Shown in pieces: positions 1 through 12,200 of a DNA stretch of 64,000 nt (positions are counted from its first letter, which is position 1; each line of letters begins with the position of its first letter). This stretch comes from Torymus aiolomorphi (lineage: Eukaryota; Arthropoda; Insecta; Hymenoptera; Torymidae). The DNA lies in contig CM070875.1 of assembly GCA_036365515.1 (NCBI GenBank), positions 3,879,001-3,943,000 on the forward strand. The letters are read 5' to 3'. The notes under the pieces were generated by a model, which was given only the letters and a program-made list of their open reading frames with translations, was not told the origin of the DNA and did no database searches. The position numbers were made by a program, and so were the translations under genes.

Positions 1-211
1 AAACTATTTTAAATTCATGCAGTTATGGATCTAAGAGTTGGAAATATAAGATTTCCCGAAGCAAATATTTTTTAAATGTTAAAAACACAAAAAAACCATA
101 AAAATTCATAAAATTTATGAATTAAAAGTAGTTTTTCCATAAAAAAATATTTGCTTCAGGAAATATATTTCCAACTCTTAGATCCATAACTGCATGAATT
201 TCAAGTAGTTT
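1..211. mobile_element. Foldback MITE-like element with ~70-bp terminal inverted repeats
   Basis: Bases 1-72 and 142-211 are near-perfect inverted copies of each other; both contain the stretch ATGCAGTTATGGATCTAAGA or its complement. The AT-rich spacer is about 70 bp and has no coding potential. The left end touches the window edge, so the true terminus and any target duplication cannot be seen. This is a non-autonomous inverted-repeat element of unknown superfamily. Confidence 0.75.
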
Positions 212-2890
212 AAGATCTGTCCCATGAAAATTTATCGAATACTTTTTTCAAAAAACTGTACCAAAGCAAAAATCTTGGCAATGCAATATCTAGTAAAATT
301 GGTCTACAGATTATATCTCGGGTCATTCTATCAGAAATTGTGCCGACTTATAATATATTATTAATACATATATAACTAATTATTTATTTTATTATATTTT
401 TTCAGATGATTTTAGCTTCAAAGTCCTATAGGTCTGTAACCCCCTTAAGGAAAAATATAAACACGATATCGGTATAAGAACGTTGAATACTGATTACAAA
501 ATATTCTCGAGCTAAATTTTTTAGCGCCCTCGTTAGCTATAGACAAATTAGTACATATCCCACTCGCGTCATCCGACTTTGCCCCAAGTGATTATCACTT
601 GACCTATGTAACTAACTTCTAAAAAATCTTTCCTCCGCAACATCCTCTTACCGATCACCTTCTACTATTTCGTCACCGTCTCCCATAACTCCCCCATAAT
701 ATACATTACCATCGACACCTTACATCTCCCTCAATGATTTACACCAACGGCGTCGTCATGCAAAACACTTCCTCCTCGTTTGACATTAACCCTGCCGATC
801 GCGTGCAAAATGCTCAACAAAACGCGCGCAAACGCGAGATTTATTCCCATCCGATCCCCGCAGTATATATCCCCTTATACACCGAAGGTGCTTACGCTCT
901 TCCTGCCGCGCGTGAGTCAGCCGCAACACCTCTTCTCTCTCTTCCTACAATTTCCTCCTCTCTCTCTCTTCCTCTATTACTATACCTATACACACACCCT
1001 ATACACGCGCGTTCTGAAGGGGGGAAACAAAGGAAACGGCCGATTCGCCCTTCGCTCCTCTCGGCATTCCTAAATTTCAATTTGTAGTAAGCTGGCTGCT
1101 GCGGCTACTTATATCGGAATTGGCGAGCGAGCAGTGTATGTGTGTGTATAAAAACCGAAGGAGAGAGAGGGAGAGAGGAATCTCGAGGAACAAAGGTATA
1201 GAGAGACCCGATCGGCGAGCGCGCGCGCGACGATTAGAACGAGGGTTGGCTTCGAGTGGTCCTTTTGCGGGACGTGATCGAGGGAGAGAGAGCTGCACGC
1301 GCACTCGTTAAATGGTTTTTGCACCCGGCGCAGAAAGAGAGGGGGGATGAGTGTTTCTGGAACGAGAAGAACGTTCTGCGGGCGCAGAACAGTAGTGGTG
1401 ACGATGATGCGAGGCAATTGGTGATAGCCTGTAGTGCTGGTTCAAGGTCGATGGAGAAGAGGTGTCGGGAGGTATAGAAATATAGGCAGCGGGGATTAGG
1501 TTGTTGGTTCCTTAGCTGCGTGGAGGTGTACTATAGGTTGGAAATTGTTGTAGCGAGGAATTGTTTTGTATATAGTTGGTTGCGAGAGGTAGCAAGGATT
1601 TGAGAATATTGATAAGTATCGTTTATTTTCAGAACGATACAGACCGTTGCGTTGCGTGCTGGGACAGAGAAACTGAATTATTGTTCAATAAATTGTGCTG
1701 AAAAAAAAATTTGTTCTGTAAAATAGCTTTATTTTATTCCTAAAACAGCCGATGACTGAAGTAGTCTTCTTATTTATTCCATGATATCTTTATTTTATTC
1801 TCAAAACAGGCTGATGACCGAATCTTTCTTATTTATTCTAAAATACGTAATTATTTCATTTCTAAACCAGCTGATGACCGAATAAGCCTTTCACAAACGT
1901 GAGAAATATTACTTCTATAATATCAAAATTCTATACGTACGTACCTACATTATCTTGAATTAATTGAAATCAACACATTCATCTCAATCACAGATTCCCT
2001 TATTTTTCGTTTATTTCAATATACCAAAACCCTCTCTCTCTCTCTCTGCTAACCATTCCCACGCGAAATATACTCGTCGCCACATATATATCGCCAGACT
2101 GGAAGTGTGTATAGCCCAGCCGTCCGCCCGCTCGTGGCCAGGCAGGATATTGCAACGGCGGGGCCGGAATATAGCGGCTCAGGTCCTATACACATATATA
2201 CACAATCTGCGCACTAGTCCTACTGTGTTTGCTCCCTAATATTAAACCGATATGAAAGGGCCACGAGTGTAATTATAACCCTGCCGTCTATAAATTCAGA
2301 GATGACATCACCGCGCCGTCTCGAGTGCGTTTGTATGTGTATAATACATGAATCAAGCGATTCTTTCTTTCTGTTTGCTCGGTTGTATACTATATATCGT
2401 AGGTTGAAATTAATGGCTTATTTCGGCAGTTGAGAGAATCCGAAAGAATATGAGAGGGTTAGTATACTGTATAATTGTACGCCGAATTCTTATATCCCCC
2501 GTGCATCTTAATCCTAACATTTTTTCACTTTGATTCATTGCACTGCACCCACTATTGACAATCGGTAATTTAAAAACTGTATGCCTTAATCAAAACGTTC
2601 TCAACCGAGCCTTTTCATCTCCCTCTTACGAAAATCCCCTATCCCCATAAAAGTCTCTGCACGGGCCCGCCGCAGCTCTTGCATTTCCGCAACCGTTGCT
2701 CCCCCATCCCAAAAATGGGTCTCCCGCGATTCTCTCTCATATCCATTCGCTAACGAGCGGCGTGCGCGCGCGCGCAGAAACCACCCAATAAAAGTCTGCA
2801 TTCCTCTAGGATATCCCTCTCCTTCTCTCTTGCGACCGCTATACACTTCGCCGATGAATTCAGACTGCACACACACGATCGAGAGCGCTC
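212..2890. other. Intergenic/upstream DNA without a recognised gene
   Basis: I see no exon-like coding here. The short open frames follow CT/GA-rich and CpG-rich tracts (about 900-1300 and 2040-2160) and resemble no protein family. A diverged tandem repeat lies at 1723-1890. The region is upstream of the LDLa/EB gene and may include distal regulatory DNA, but nothing specific can be supported. Confidence 0.5.
1723..1890. repeat. Diverged tandem repeat, three copies of about 61 bp
   Basis: Three related units share a TTTATTTTATT(C)..AAACAG..GATGACYGAA core, with the GATGAC words at 1751, 1813 and 1873 (spacing 62 and 60 bp). Related single words (GTGATGACCGG, GTGATGGCCAG) recur near 4443 and 4678 inside intron 1, so this may be a fragment of a dispersed repeat. 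Confidence 0.5.
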
Positions 2891-2989
2891 GCACGCACCT
2901 GACTCTCTCGCGCGAGCGCGGGGACCCTCCTGAAACACATCTCTCTCTCTCCCCTCTCGCGCGAGGGCCCTTCATCTTTTTTCTCTCCT

Positions 2990-3429
2990 CTCTCTCTCTA
3001 TCTCTCTCTCTCTGTCTTTCTGTTTCAGTCGAGGGGCCCCGCCGTTGGAGCGCGAGCGCGGGCTGCTTCAGTCATCAGCGCGCACGCGTGCACGGCGCAT
3101 CGTGTTGTTGTAGTCTCCGTTGCTTGCTCACTCGCTTTGCCGGTTTCTGGAGTATATTGTATATAATAGATCGGAGATACGATATAGAGAGAAGATAGTG
3201 CAGGAGAAGGATAGGTGCGGTATTTTTTGGGGGAAGAGAGAAAAAGGGTTTGAGGAATCATGGATGAGAAGAGATCGGCCGGATGACACGCGAGGATCGA
3301 CGATAAAGATCGGTCATTTTGGTTTCGACAGTTTTTTTTTTTGAAAGACGGGACGGAGGTTGAGGTTTCTTTTTATTCATCGGCCGGCCAACGTTGGGCA
3401 AATAAGTGAGAAATAAGAAAAAGAAGAAA
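2990..3429 (+). promoter_or_regulatory. Probable promoter and 5'UTR of the LDLa/EB gene
   Basis: This CpG- and CT-rich block lies directly upstream of the first coding exon. Two arthropod initiator-like TCAGT words occur at 3025-3029 and 3068-3072. The second is followed by GCATCGTG at 3097-3104, about where a downstream promoter element would sit. No clear TATA box is seen. An 8-codon upstream ORF (ATG at 3260) and an in-frame stop (3403-3405) precede the main ATG. The exact transcription start is an inference. Confidence 0.4.
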
Positions 3430-3486
3430 ATGGATCGCAGGAGGCAGCAGCTCGTGAGATCGGCAGTGCTGGCGCTGGTGACCTTG
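3430..3486 (+). CDS. LDLa/EB gene, coding exon 1 (signal-peptide start)
   Basis: This exon encodes residues 1-19 ([19 protein letters not shown]) and ends exactly at the donor TTG|GTAAGG, phase 0. It supplies the basic n-region and half of the hydrophobic core. The remaining LTLFT and cleavage site come from exon 2, 19.9 kb away. An in-frame TAA at 3403-3405 rules out an upstream ATG start. Confidence 0.85.
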
Positions 3487-6400
3487 GTAAGGAAGTTTCG
3501 TTTTTGTTTTTTTTTTTCGGCTTTTGGTGGCTTTCGAGGATGTATAACAGTGGTTTCATTAGTTACGGAGTGGAATCCTGGTCTGGATTCGATCCTTTTC
3601 GATCAGAAAAAGTGACTTCAATTAATACGGTAAATAGATGGATTTTTAAGTGGAAGTCGCTTACGATCGATTTTTGAAAATTCAGTTTAGAGGATGTAAC
3701 GTTAAGAAGGATTATTTTACGTAAAAATCTTCTTACGGAGGGTTTATGTTATCCTATTATTATGCAAATACGAACTTACTTGATATTTGTGGGATGACTT
3801 CTCAAATTTTCATTCAAATCCTTCGGTTCCTACTCTTGAAGGATTATGGGATCTTAAGGATACATGAATACTTACGACAACATTCAAATGAAAATATTAT
3901 TTAGCATAAAAGAGAAATACTCGAGTGATCGTGTGAGTCATGCGTTTATCCTAATCCCTTGAGAGGTATAAATATGGATATGTAATCTATAATTCATCTT
4001 TTAAGTGATTGAATCCTGGAAATCCAACAGAAATAAATATAGAAATTAAATGAACAATTCATTGATTTTTTATTTATTGAGGCATTGGTAACAAGTAAAC
4101 ACATATTCAATATTTACACTAACGATAGCATTGATTTATGTATTCGATATAAATATTGAATACATAAATCAATGCTATCGTATATGCAATGGTATATGTA
4201 TTCTTTTTATTTTGTCGTTCATTTTTGAAAATCAAACACGTTTTTTTTTCTTCTTTTCATTTCTCTATTAACAGACCGCGGCGTTTATAGAACTCTTCCC
4301 TATTCTGTTGTCGACTCTGCAACCATAGCTATGTTTAATAAAAAGTGACTGTAAAGGCTCTATCATTATACAATATTAACTATATCTTTAAAATTATTAA
4401 ATAAAAAAAGAAAATAATAAAATCAATATCCCTTCTTAAAAAAGTGATGACCGGAAGAAGTGAAGCCTCTATAGATTTGATCTATGATTGACTCTTGGAT
4501 AAAAGGCGCGAGAATTTAAAATTAAATATGCATTTTTATTTGATAATTAGGTATTATTTATTGGAATATTTATTCGAATGAAAACGATTAAAGTGAAAAG
4601 TATTAAATAAATAATAATGAAATTAATGTTGGTTGCAGCTTAAAAAAATAAATAATATGTTTTAATTATTTGTTAAAGTGATGGCCAGAAGTAGAAAAGT
4701 ATTTCAAAACACAATAAGATTAGTTATTGAATATTGCACGGTAAAATTCAAAATAATAAGCAATTTTTTAATCTTAGAAGAACTAATTATGCTAAAATAT
4801 TAATAAGAATAAATTATGTTAATATTATGTTCAGATTGTATTCTTTATTTAATAGGGAAGGGTGGGGTACGGCTTGGCAGGCGGGTCAATTTGGCACCTC
4901 GATATTTAACCAGTTAATGAATATTTTGAAGCAAATTTTTATAGAAATCGAAAGAAAAATACTTCTAGTCTTTGTCTCTGCTAAAAAAATAAATAAAAAA
5001 GGTCATGTTAATTAGTTTAATGAGAATGAAATTGTGAGTTGAAAGAAAAGGTTGGTTTCATTTTTCATTCATCTGACAGAATACAAAAAAAGGATGGATC
5101 CGTTCAAAATAAAGTGTAATTTGGTAGTTCAGACTTTGAACTTTGAGGCCTTGTTTGATTTTTTACCTAATAATGCTTAATAATTATGCATTATCAATTT
5201 TAAAAAACAGTGAAAACGGGGCATATTTGGCACCCCGGGAGGGGGGGGGGGCACGAGTGGCACACAAAATGTGTTACGCCGTTGCGCGGCGCTGTCAACT
5301 GTTCGTTCCCTAACCTATAAAGCGCTGTAAGATCGAATTTCGCTATTTATCATTGTAAAACATATCTTACAGTCAAATATATGTAAAGTACTTCTTATTT
5401 TAATTATTTTACATTTGATTATTTACGTAAAATTATAAATGTGAAAATAGTTTATAAAAACCCATGCTAATCGTGCCCCACCGGGTGCCAACAAATGCCC
5501 CGCTAGTGGGGCATTTATGGCACCTTTGACAAACTTTACTTTTAGATTTATATAAATAAACGTGTCACAAAAAAAGTATATTCAACTGTATATCTTGATT
5601 CTTAATGTAATTTCCTAACATTTCCACTTTTTTAAATGTTCCTAATATCTATAATTTTTATACAGTTCTACGTTAAAGTTAAGGGTGCCACTACTGCTCA
5701 CCTTCCCCTACTTCACAAAAAAAAAAAAAAAATATTCGAATAAGCTTATAGTTAATAGCCTCAAAATTGTGTATTCGTTAAGAGTAAATGTACTACAGTA
5801 TTATATCAATTATTAAAGATGCATAAAAATTAAAAGAAAAAGATTTCCGGCTTATAAGGAATAAATTATTCTGTGCATGTTTAATAAAATAACATAAATG
5901 ATAGTTTCCTGAAACTCAGCCCACAATAAAACTGACACCCACCTCGCATGTCAGTACTTTCCATCCCCTTAATGAAAAGAACCAACCGGCAATTCTCACC
6001 TCTCCTCACACTCTAGCTTCGTCTTTAAAAGCGTGAAAATTCCAGGACCGAGCCGTACATTATTTCATTTTACGCTTATACGCGACGTGGATTTTTCAAA
6101 GCCCCCCCCCCCCCGGGCGCATATATACATACATACGTACGTTGCGTAAAAGGCGCGCACGCGTAATGAGACGCCAGAAAAATTACTGAAAATTCTCACG
6201 TATAACTTGACAGCCGGTCAATGGACTCGCCCCGTCGTCGTCTCGACACCTCTCGCGTCTCGCGTGTGTTTTATATTTGAAAATCTATTAGGCATTCACG
6301 CGGGAAATTCCTGCGGGAAGTGCGTATAGCTGAGAGAATACATATATTTTGAGAGAGAAAAAAATATTTACATTGTTCGCTCGGTATGCGGTGCAAGGTA

Positions 6401-9171
6401 TATTATATTTCATATCGCGTAGATTGGTAGATGGAAAGAGATGGATTTTATAATGGGGAAGACCGCAATTAAAGGCAATAGCCGTACGGTAACGCGTGTG
6501 TGGTGGTGGTGGCGCCGCGCGGTCGAACGGGAATCGCGAAATTACGTAGTGTGTGCGTGAGCGCGCGCGCGCGCGCGTAACGACAAACGGTATAATTGAA
6601 ATCGTGATTCGTTGGTATAATGAGGACGATTAACGAGAATCCCATCGACTATTGAATTCCTCTCCGAATTCTTTCTCTACTTTCCTCACTTTTAGAACGA
6701 AGAATAAAAATACTTTTAATGTCACGTACATTATACGCATAGGATTTTTCAATCGCACGCGCGCGGGGACCGATCATAGAGTCATTCATCCTCGTTTACA
6801 CGCGGCCGCGACCGGCATAAATCGACAATGACGTTATTACACGCGCCGTAACTCGCTCACGTAACACACTTATCAGGAGCAAAAATAAACAAGCAGCGCA
6901 TCGTCGTTGTCGATATTTTTAATAAACCCATCCGACCGGTTACGCGCGCGAGTTCTCGACACGCCTCTCTCGGAAAACCAACACTAATCGCGCGAGCGCG
7001 CGCGTAACGCGACTCTACTAAATAATCCCCTGTGCGTATGTACACATACTAGATATATACGCCTCATCGAAAATTCCAGAACGAACATCTCTCCGGAAAC
7101 GCGTTATTCGCGCGCAGGGCAACGATTTACGCGCGCGCGCGCGGACAAACGACGCGGCGCTCGGTGGTTGCTATAGGAAGTCCTGAATTCTTTCTTAGCT
7201 ATATATATACGGCGATTTTTTATTTTTAGCCGAGGTCTATTGCCTTTTGCTCCATTTTTTTTATCGGTCGCTCGCGGCGGCGGCGGCGTTCCAAAGTCTT
7301 TCTTCTGAGAGCTGGCGGTGTGGATTTCTTGAGCTGCTGCTGGTGGTGGTGTTGTGTAGAGGTTTTCTGGACCGGACAAAGACGGGCGCCGCGAGCTCGG
7401 GATTTTTTTATCGATTTTCAATTATTGCCTTTGGCGAAGGAGGGAGGAGAAGAAGGCGGTGTGGAGAGGTTTGAAATTGAATTTCGCAAGGTTTTGAGTG
7501 ATGAATTTACGGTTTAGAATGGCTAATTAACGGAGAACCGTGGTTGCGTAGAATAAATTTTGTTGTTTAAAGAGGGTTACTGAACGGGGATCGTGTTGTG
7601 TAATAAATATTTTAGATTTATGAATGACGTTTTAGTGCGACCCCTGGTGCTAATTGTTTATTCTCCTTTGGTTTTATGAAAGGGGTTTTGGTTTCATTTT
7701 CTCCTGATTCCTGAGTTATTTTGACGAGATGGCTAGAAAATGCGAGGAAGATGGGAGAAAGATTGTTTTATGAAAGGAGAGAAATGGTTTTTTAAAAAAT
7801 TTTTATAAAATGTCTTTGAAACGTAAATAATAAATATAATAATAATAAAGGCATAGAAAAGATCTATAAAATTTCAAAAAGAAAAAAATTGTAAAAATTG
7901 CATATTATTTATACTTTTTTAAATAAAAAAATGTCAACTCCCTTCAAGATTGCAAAACTTGAAATTAAGCAATTAAAATTGTTCAAGATAATCACAAAGT
8001 TGATGCTCCGAATCGTATATTCATAATATTTATTGAATTTTCGGCGTAAAATTTTAAATTGTCATAACTCTGAAGAGAATTAATATCTTTTAGTTTCTTT
8101 TATTTTCCTTTTCTTTTTATTAATAATTTCATGTAAACTTGTCCAAAGGAAATAATTAATATTTGAGAAAGAGGCTTTTCATCAAGATTTCCTAATAATG
8201 AAACTAAAAATGTCTTAACATCTACTATTCCGACCTTTTCATATCTTGACATTTGAATCCGCGTGATCCGGAAGCCCGTCTTCTTCCGCATGGACATTTG
8301 CATAACCTCGTCGAGTTTAGGCCATATCTACATTTATTCCCTACGCTCTAACACGTAAACAACATCAAATTATGAGCAAGGCCAACAACGAAACAACTCC
8401 AAGTCCCATCGATTCCCGCATTTATTCAAATGCCATCCTATATTATTTAAAACAGCTATTCGTGACATCTCTCATTTAATCACGCACCGCTCATAACATC
8501 CGCCATTCACAAAAATAAAATCCACCTCACGCAACCGCCTGTACACACTTCACCTTCAATCATCCAAAAAGCACCTATAAATATACCAAAATTGATCATC
8601 ACTCGCTTCTCCCTCACCGCGTACACGCAACCTTCCACCTCCCTTCTTCCACCACCAGCTAACTCCCTTTTCCGTCCGTTACGAAACTTCCCCAAAAGCC
8701 ACCTATGCAATTAGTCACGCGCACTAACCAGTCGCTCCGACGAAAACTCCGGCGTCAACAGCCCTCGTCAGCGCCTCTTACCCACACGCCCGGCAATTAT
8801 CCCGGCCGATAGCATCCTCGGAATCCTCCTACTCCTCCTCCTCCACCGAGCATCCGCGAGCGCGTGTATATTACTCGCACTTTTCTCCGGGTAATTGCTG
8901 AAATCGAGACGGAGAAGAATGCAGCACTTCCGCGTTGGCGTGATGCGCGCACATCTCGCGCGCGCTCCCGCTCATTCATATATATAGATACACACACATA
9001 CGCACACAGATACTATATACTATATATATACGTATGCATAAAACACACGTGGGTCGAGGCGGCGCGGTGCGGGTATGCCGAGAGGTAATTACGTAGGTCG
9101 GAGAGCTTCCGCGGTACGCGGAAAATATTACGCGCGTGTGTTGTGTATATACACTATATATATCTATCTCC

Positions 9172-9217
<46 letters not shown>

Positions 9218-12200
9218 TCTTCTTCTTCTTCTCCCGCGCGAGTAATCGCGCCTCTAATTGGATTTTTCAAGCGCGGCGGCCGACGCCTAGCTCGCGGAAA
9301 CAAAAACCGCCGGCTCAATTATACATTGTGTGTCCGCGCGCGAGCCGTCAAAGCTTCTTATACTATATACGTATACGTTCTTGCAGAGAAAGAGAGAGAG
9401 AGAGGAGGCCCGTAATCGCGTGTAACGTATAGGTATATATAGGAAGCTGCGTATTAGGACCATTGCGCGCGCGCATACGCCGTGTGGTATAGTTATAACG
9501 GTGACCCCGTGAAGGCGGCTTTTTTTTTGTAACGGTTGCTAGTGTACGGGAGGATATTTGGAATTTCGCCGCGCGAAAAGTGGCATGAATTATGTGAACG
9601 CTATACCGCGGTGGTGGTCATGTGCCGCGTGGCGTTTTGAGGTTCGCGAGGGTTATTTCGAAACTAGAAGTGGTATAGGTGGTTTGCGATCTGCTGCTAC
9701 TGCAGGTTGTTGATTATTTGAGAAAAAGAGAGGAGTTTTGGAGTTTCGGAGGGGGGATGGAGGTATAATAGAACGTTTATAAGCATCGTTTTTTATCTAT
9801 TGGTAACTAAAATGCAACTTGAGTTTCTGAAAGGCGTTTCAAAACAAAATAGAGCATAGTTTAGATAAATGTGAAAATTCATTTAATTATACTGATTTTT
9901 TTATTAGAGAACAAACCAAATATATATAGCGCATCTACCGAGTGACTTAGAAATGAATATGAATTATTAAAGCTAGTCGCCGAAAATTTTGCCTCCGTTA
10001 TTCTAAATTAAATAGTAAAATAAAATGTAAGATCCTTTTAATTATCTTCTTCAGCTTCTCATCTCGTCGTACCTTCATTTAATTCGAGCAAATATACCAT
10101 ACTTTATTAAAGATCTAAAAATTTCAATTACGAAGCAATGTTTTCACAACCGCGTTTCTCATATTATAATGAACCTCTTCCCATTCAAATATTAATTTAT
10201 TCAATTAAAAAACAAACTGACGGGACAATGGCAATAGCGCACTTATCATTAATTACGCATTCAACCCTCAATTTCTCTCTGCCCCGCAACAATTAAGAAT
10301 TATACTACGATGGCAAAAAAAAGTACTTTATTTATCCTCACAATTAAACCAACATCAATTATAATTACCAAAACTTCGACCCACCTTACTTTTTTTTATA
10401 TCTCCTCACGCGATTGCTCAATCGTCACATCGCGTCGCTACATACATCGCCGCGCCCCCTAACCTATCATCATCCGCCTCGTCATCAACCATATAACCCC
10501 TCCTCCTCCCTTCCGTGCGCGCGTTTCTCGAACTTTAAAGCCGCGCTCGCGCGCTACTACTCGTAACCGTAAATCTCTCTCTCTCTCTTTCTCGCGGGGT
10601 GTGTACGGCTTTTTGTTCCAGTGTGTGTCGTCGGACGATGAAGAATGCCCCCTGACGACTTAATTTTCTTGAAAAAAAAAAAGGAGGAGCCGCCGCCGCC
10701 GCCTCGTAGATAGACATAAAGCTCTCTCGCTTCGTCGAAGAATCGACGCGTGCGAGTGTATTATATAGTTTGGTTTAGTTAATTGCGGGGGCGAGAGATG
10801 GTTGTGGTCGCGATATGAAACTTGATTTTCCGGTCGGTGCGCGTGTTGCGTGCGTTGATTTTTCGATTGTCCTGGAATTTTGATGGCGCCGCGGGGCGGG
10901 CGAACGAGGCCGCGCGTGCGGCTGGTAAAATTTTATGTACACGTGTGAGGAAATCGGTGGAAAAACCCGTTGGGCGGTATTTGAGCGGACTATATACCCG
11001 ACGCGAGTGTAATAATAAAAATAACAACAACGATTCGGGGCGATGAAATTAAATGAAATAAAGATGAGCGCGTTAAAGTTATCCTACGCGGAAAGAAACG
11101 GGTCGACTTGTCGTGAGCTTCCCCATGTGCTTTATTATAACAGCATTTAAACTATAGCTATAAGCGTCTGGCATAGTATAATACGGTAAAATGTGTATAC
11201 GCACATTCGAAGCACGCTTAGCGGGCAATTATTCTTCCCCGTTCAAAATCACGTCAAACGCACACCCAATTACACTTACTTATAATCCAATCATTTCTCT
11301 CTTTCTGTCATTGTCAGCTCCACTGCACTAGCTCTCCCTAAACATAATCAACTCCCCCTTTGTATACGCACAAAAGAACGCGCCGCCGCCAACAGGTGAT
11401 ATCATTCAGCCACCATATATATATATATTAACAAAGCCTAAACCCATACAACATATATAACGCGGAACCACACACACACACACACACGCTATAATGTATA
11501 TATACACTTCTGGTTTCGGCCCATTGTGCAGCCGCGCACACACAATAAGACGTATATACAATAGGCGGCCAGCGGTGGTCCCCGCAGAATTACCCTATGC
11601 GCCATTAACGCGCTTCTTTATGCGCGTATGCGTATATATATGACGAGTCTTGAAGATCGCGGCTCGATTGTGTTCACCGCGGCGTGCGAGAGAGTGTGAG
11701 CGTCTATTCTTATTATGTGAGCCGAAGGGTCGCGCGCGTTGTGTTGTGTGTGTGATGTAGATGCGCGAGGAGAGGCGCTTGATTCACAGCGGAGATGTTT
11801 CCTGCCTGGGATTATTGCGCGCGCGTGGGGATGCGGCCGTAATGCGAAATTTATACGTTATGGAATAGGAGTAGGGGCAGGGAGAGGAGTGTGTGTGTGT
11901 ATGAGTCGTGGAGAGGGCTATTACTTGAGGTATGGAAATAAGTCATGGGTATTGGGTGGTTTGAATTGTTTAATTTCTTTTTATATTTTCTTTTTACGTC
12001 AAAGATATACATGGAAACATTTAGAATTGTTTTTATATGTATAAATAATACTTTTTGTTATTAAATTAGCTGGGTTGGAAAATATTTTACCTCAAATTAT
12101 CTTTTTGCCCATTTTGTGATTTATTTAAATGCAGAGTACCTTTTAGTTTGACGGGAGACTTGGGCATGCTGGACAAAAAGGAGATTTCATATATTATGCA

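Noticed and set aside
1805..1880. CTGATGACCGAA words resembling hammerhead cores
   Set aside because: There is no stem II between CTGATGA and GAA, no GTC or flanking stem I, and the words are part of an AT-rich tandem repeat.
4262..4700. GTGATGACCGG / GTGATGGCCAG words as a tandem repeat
   Set aside because: There are only two weak copies about 235 bp apart, with little similarity around them.
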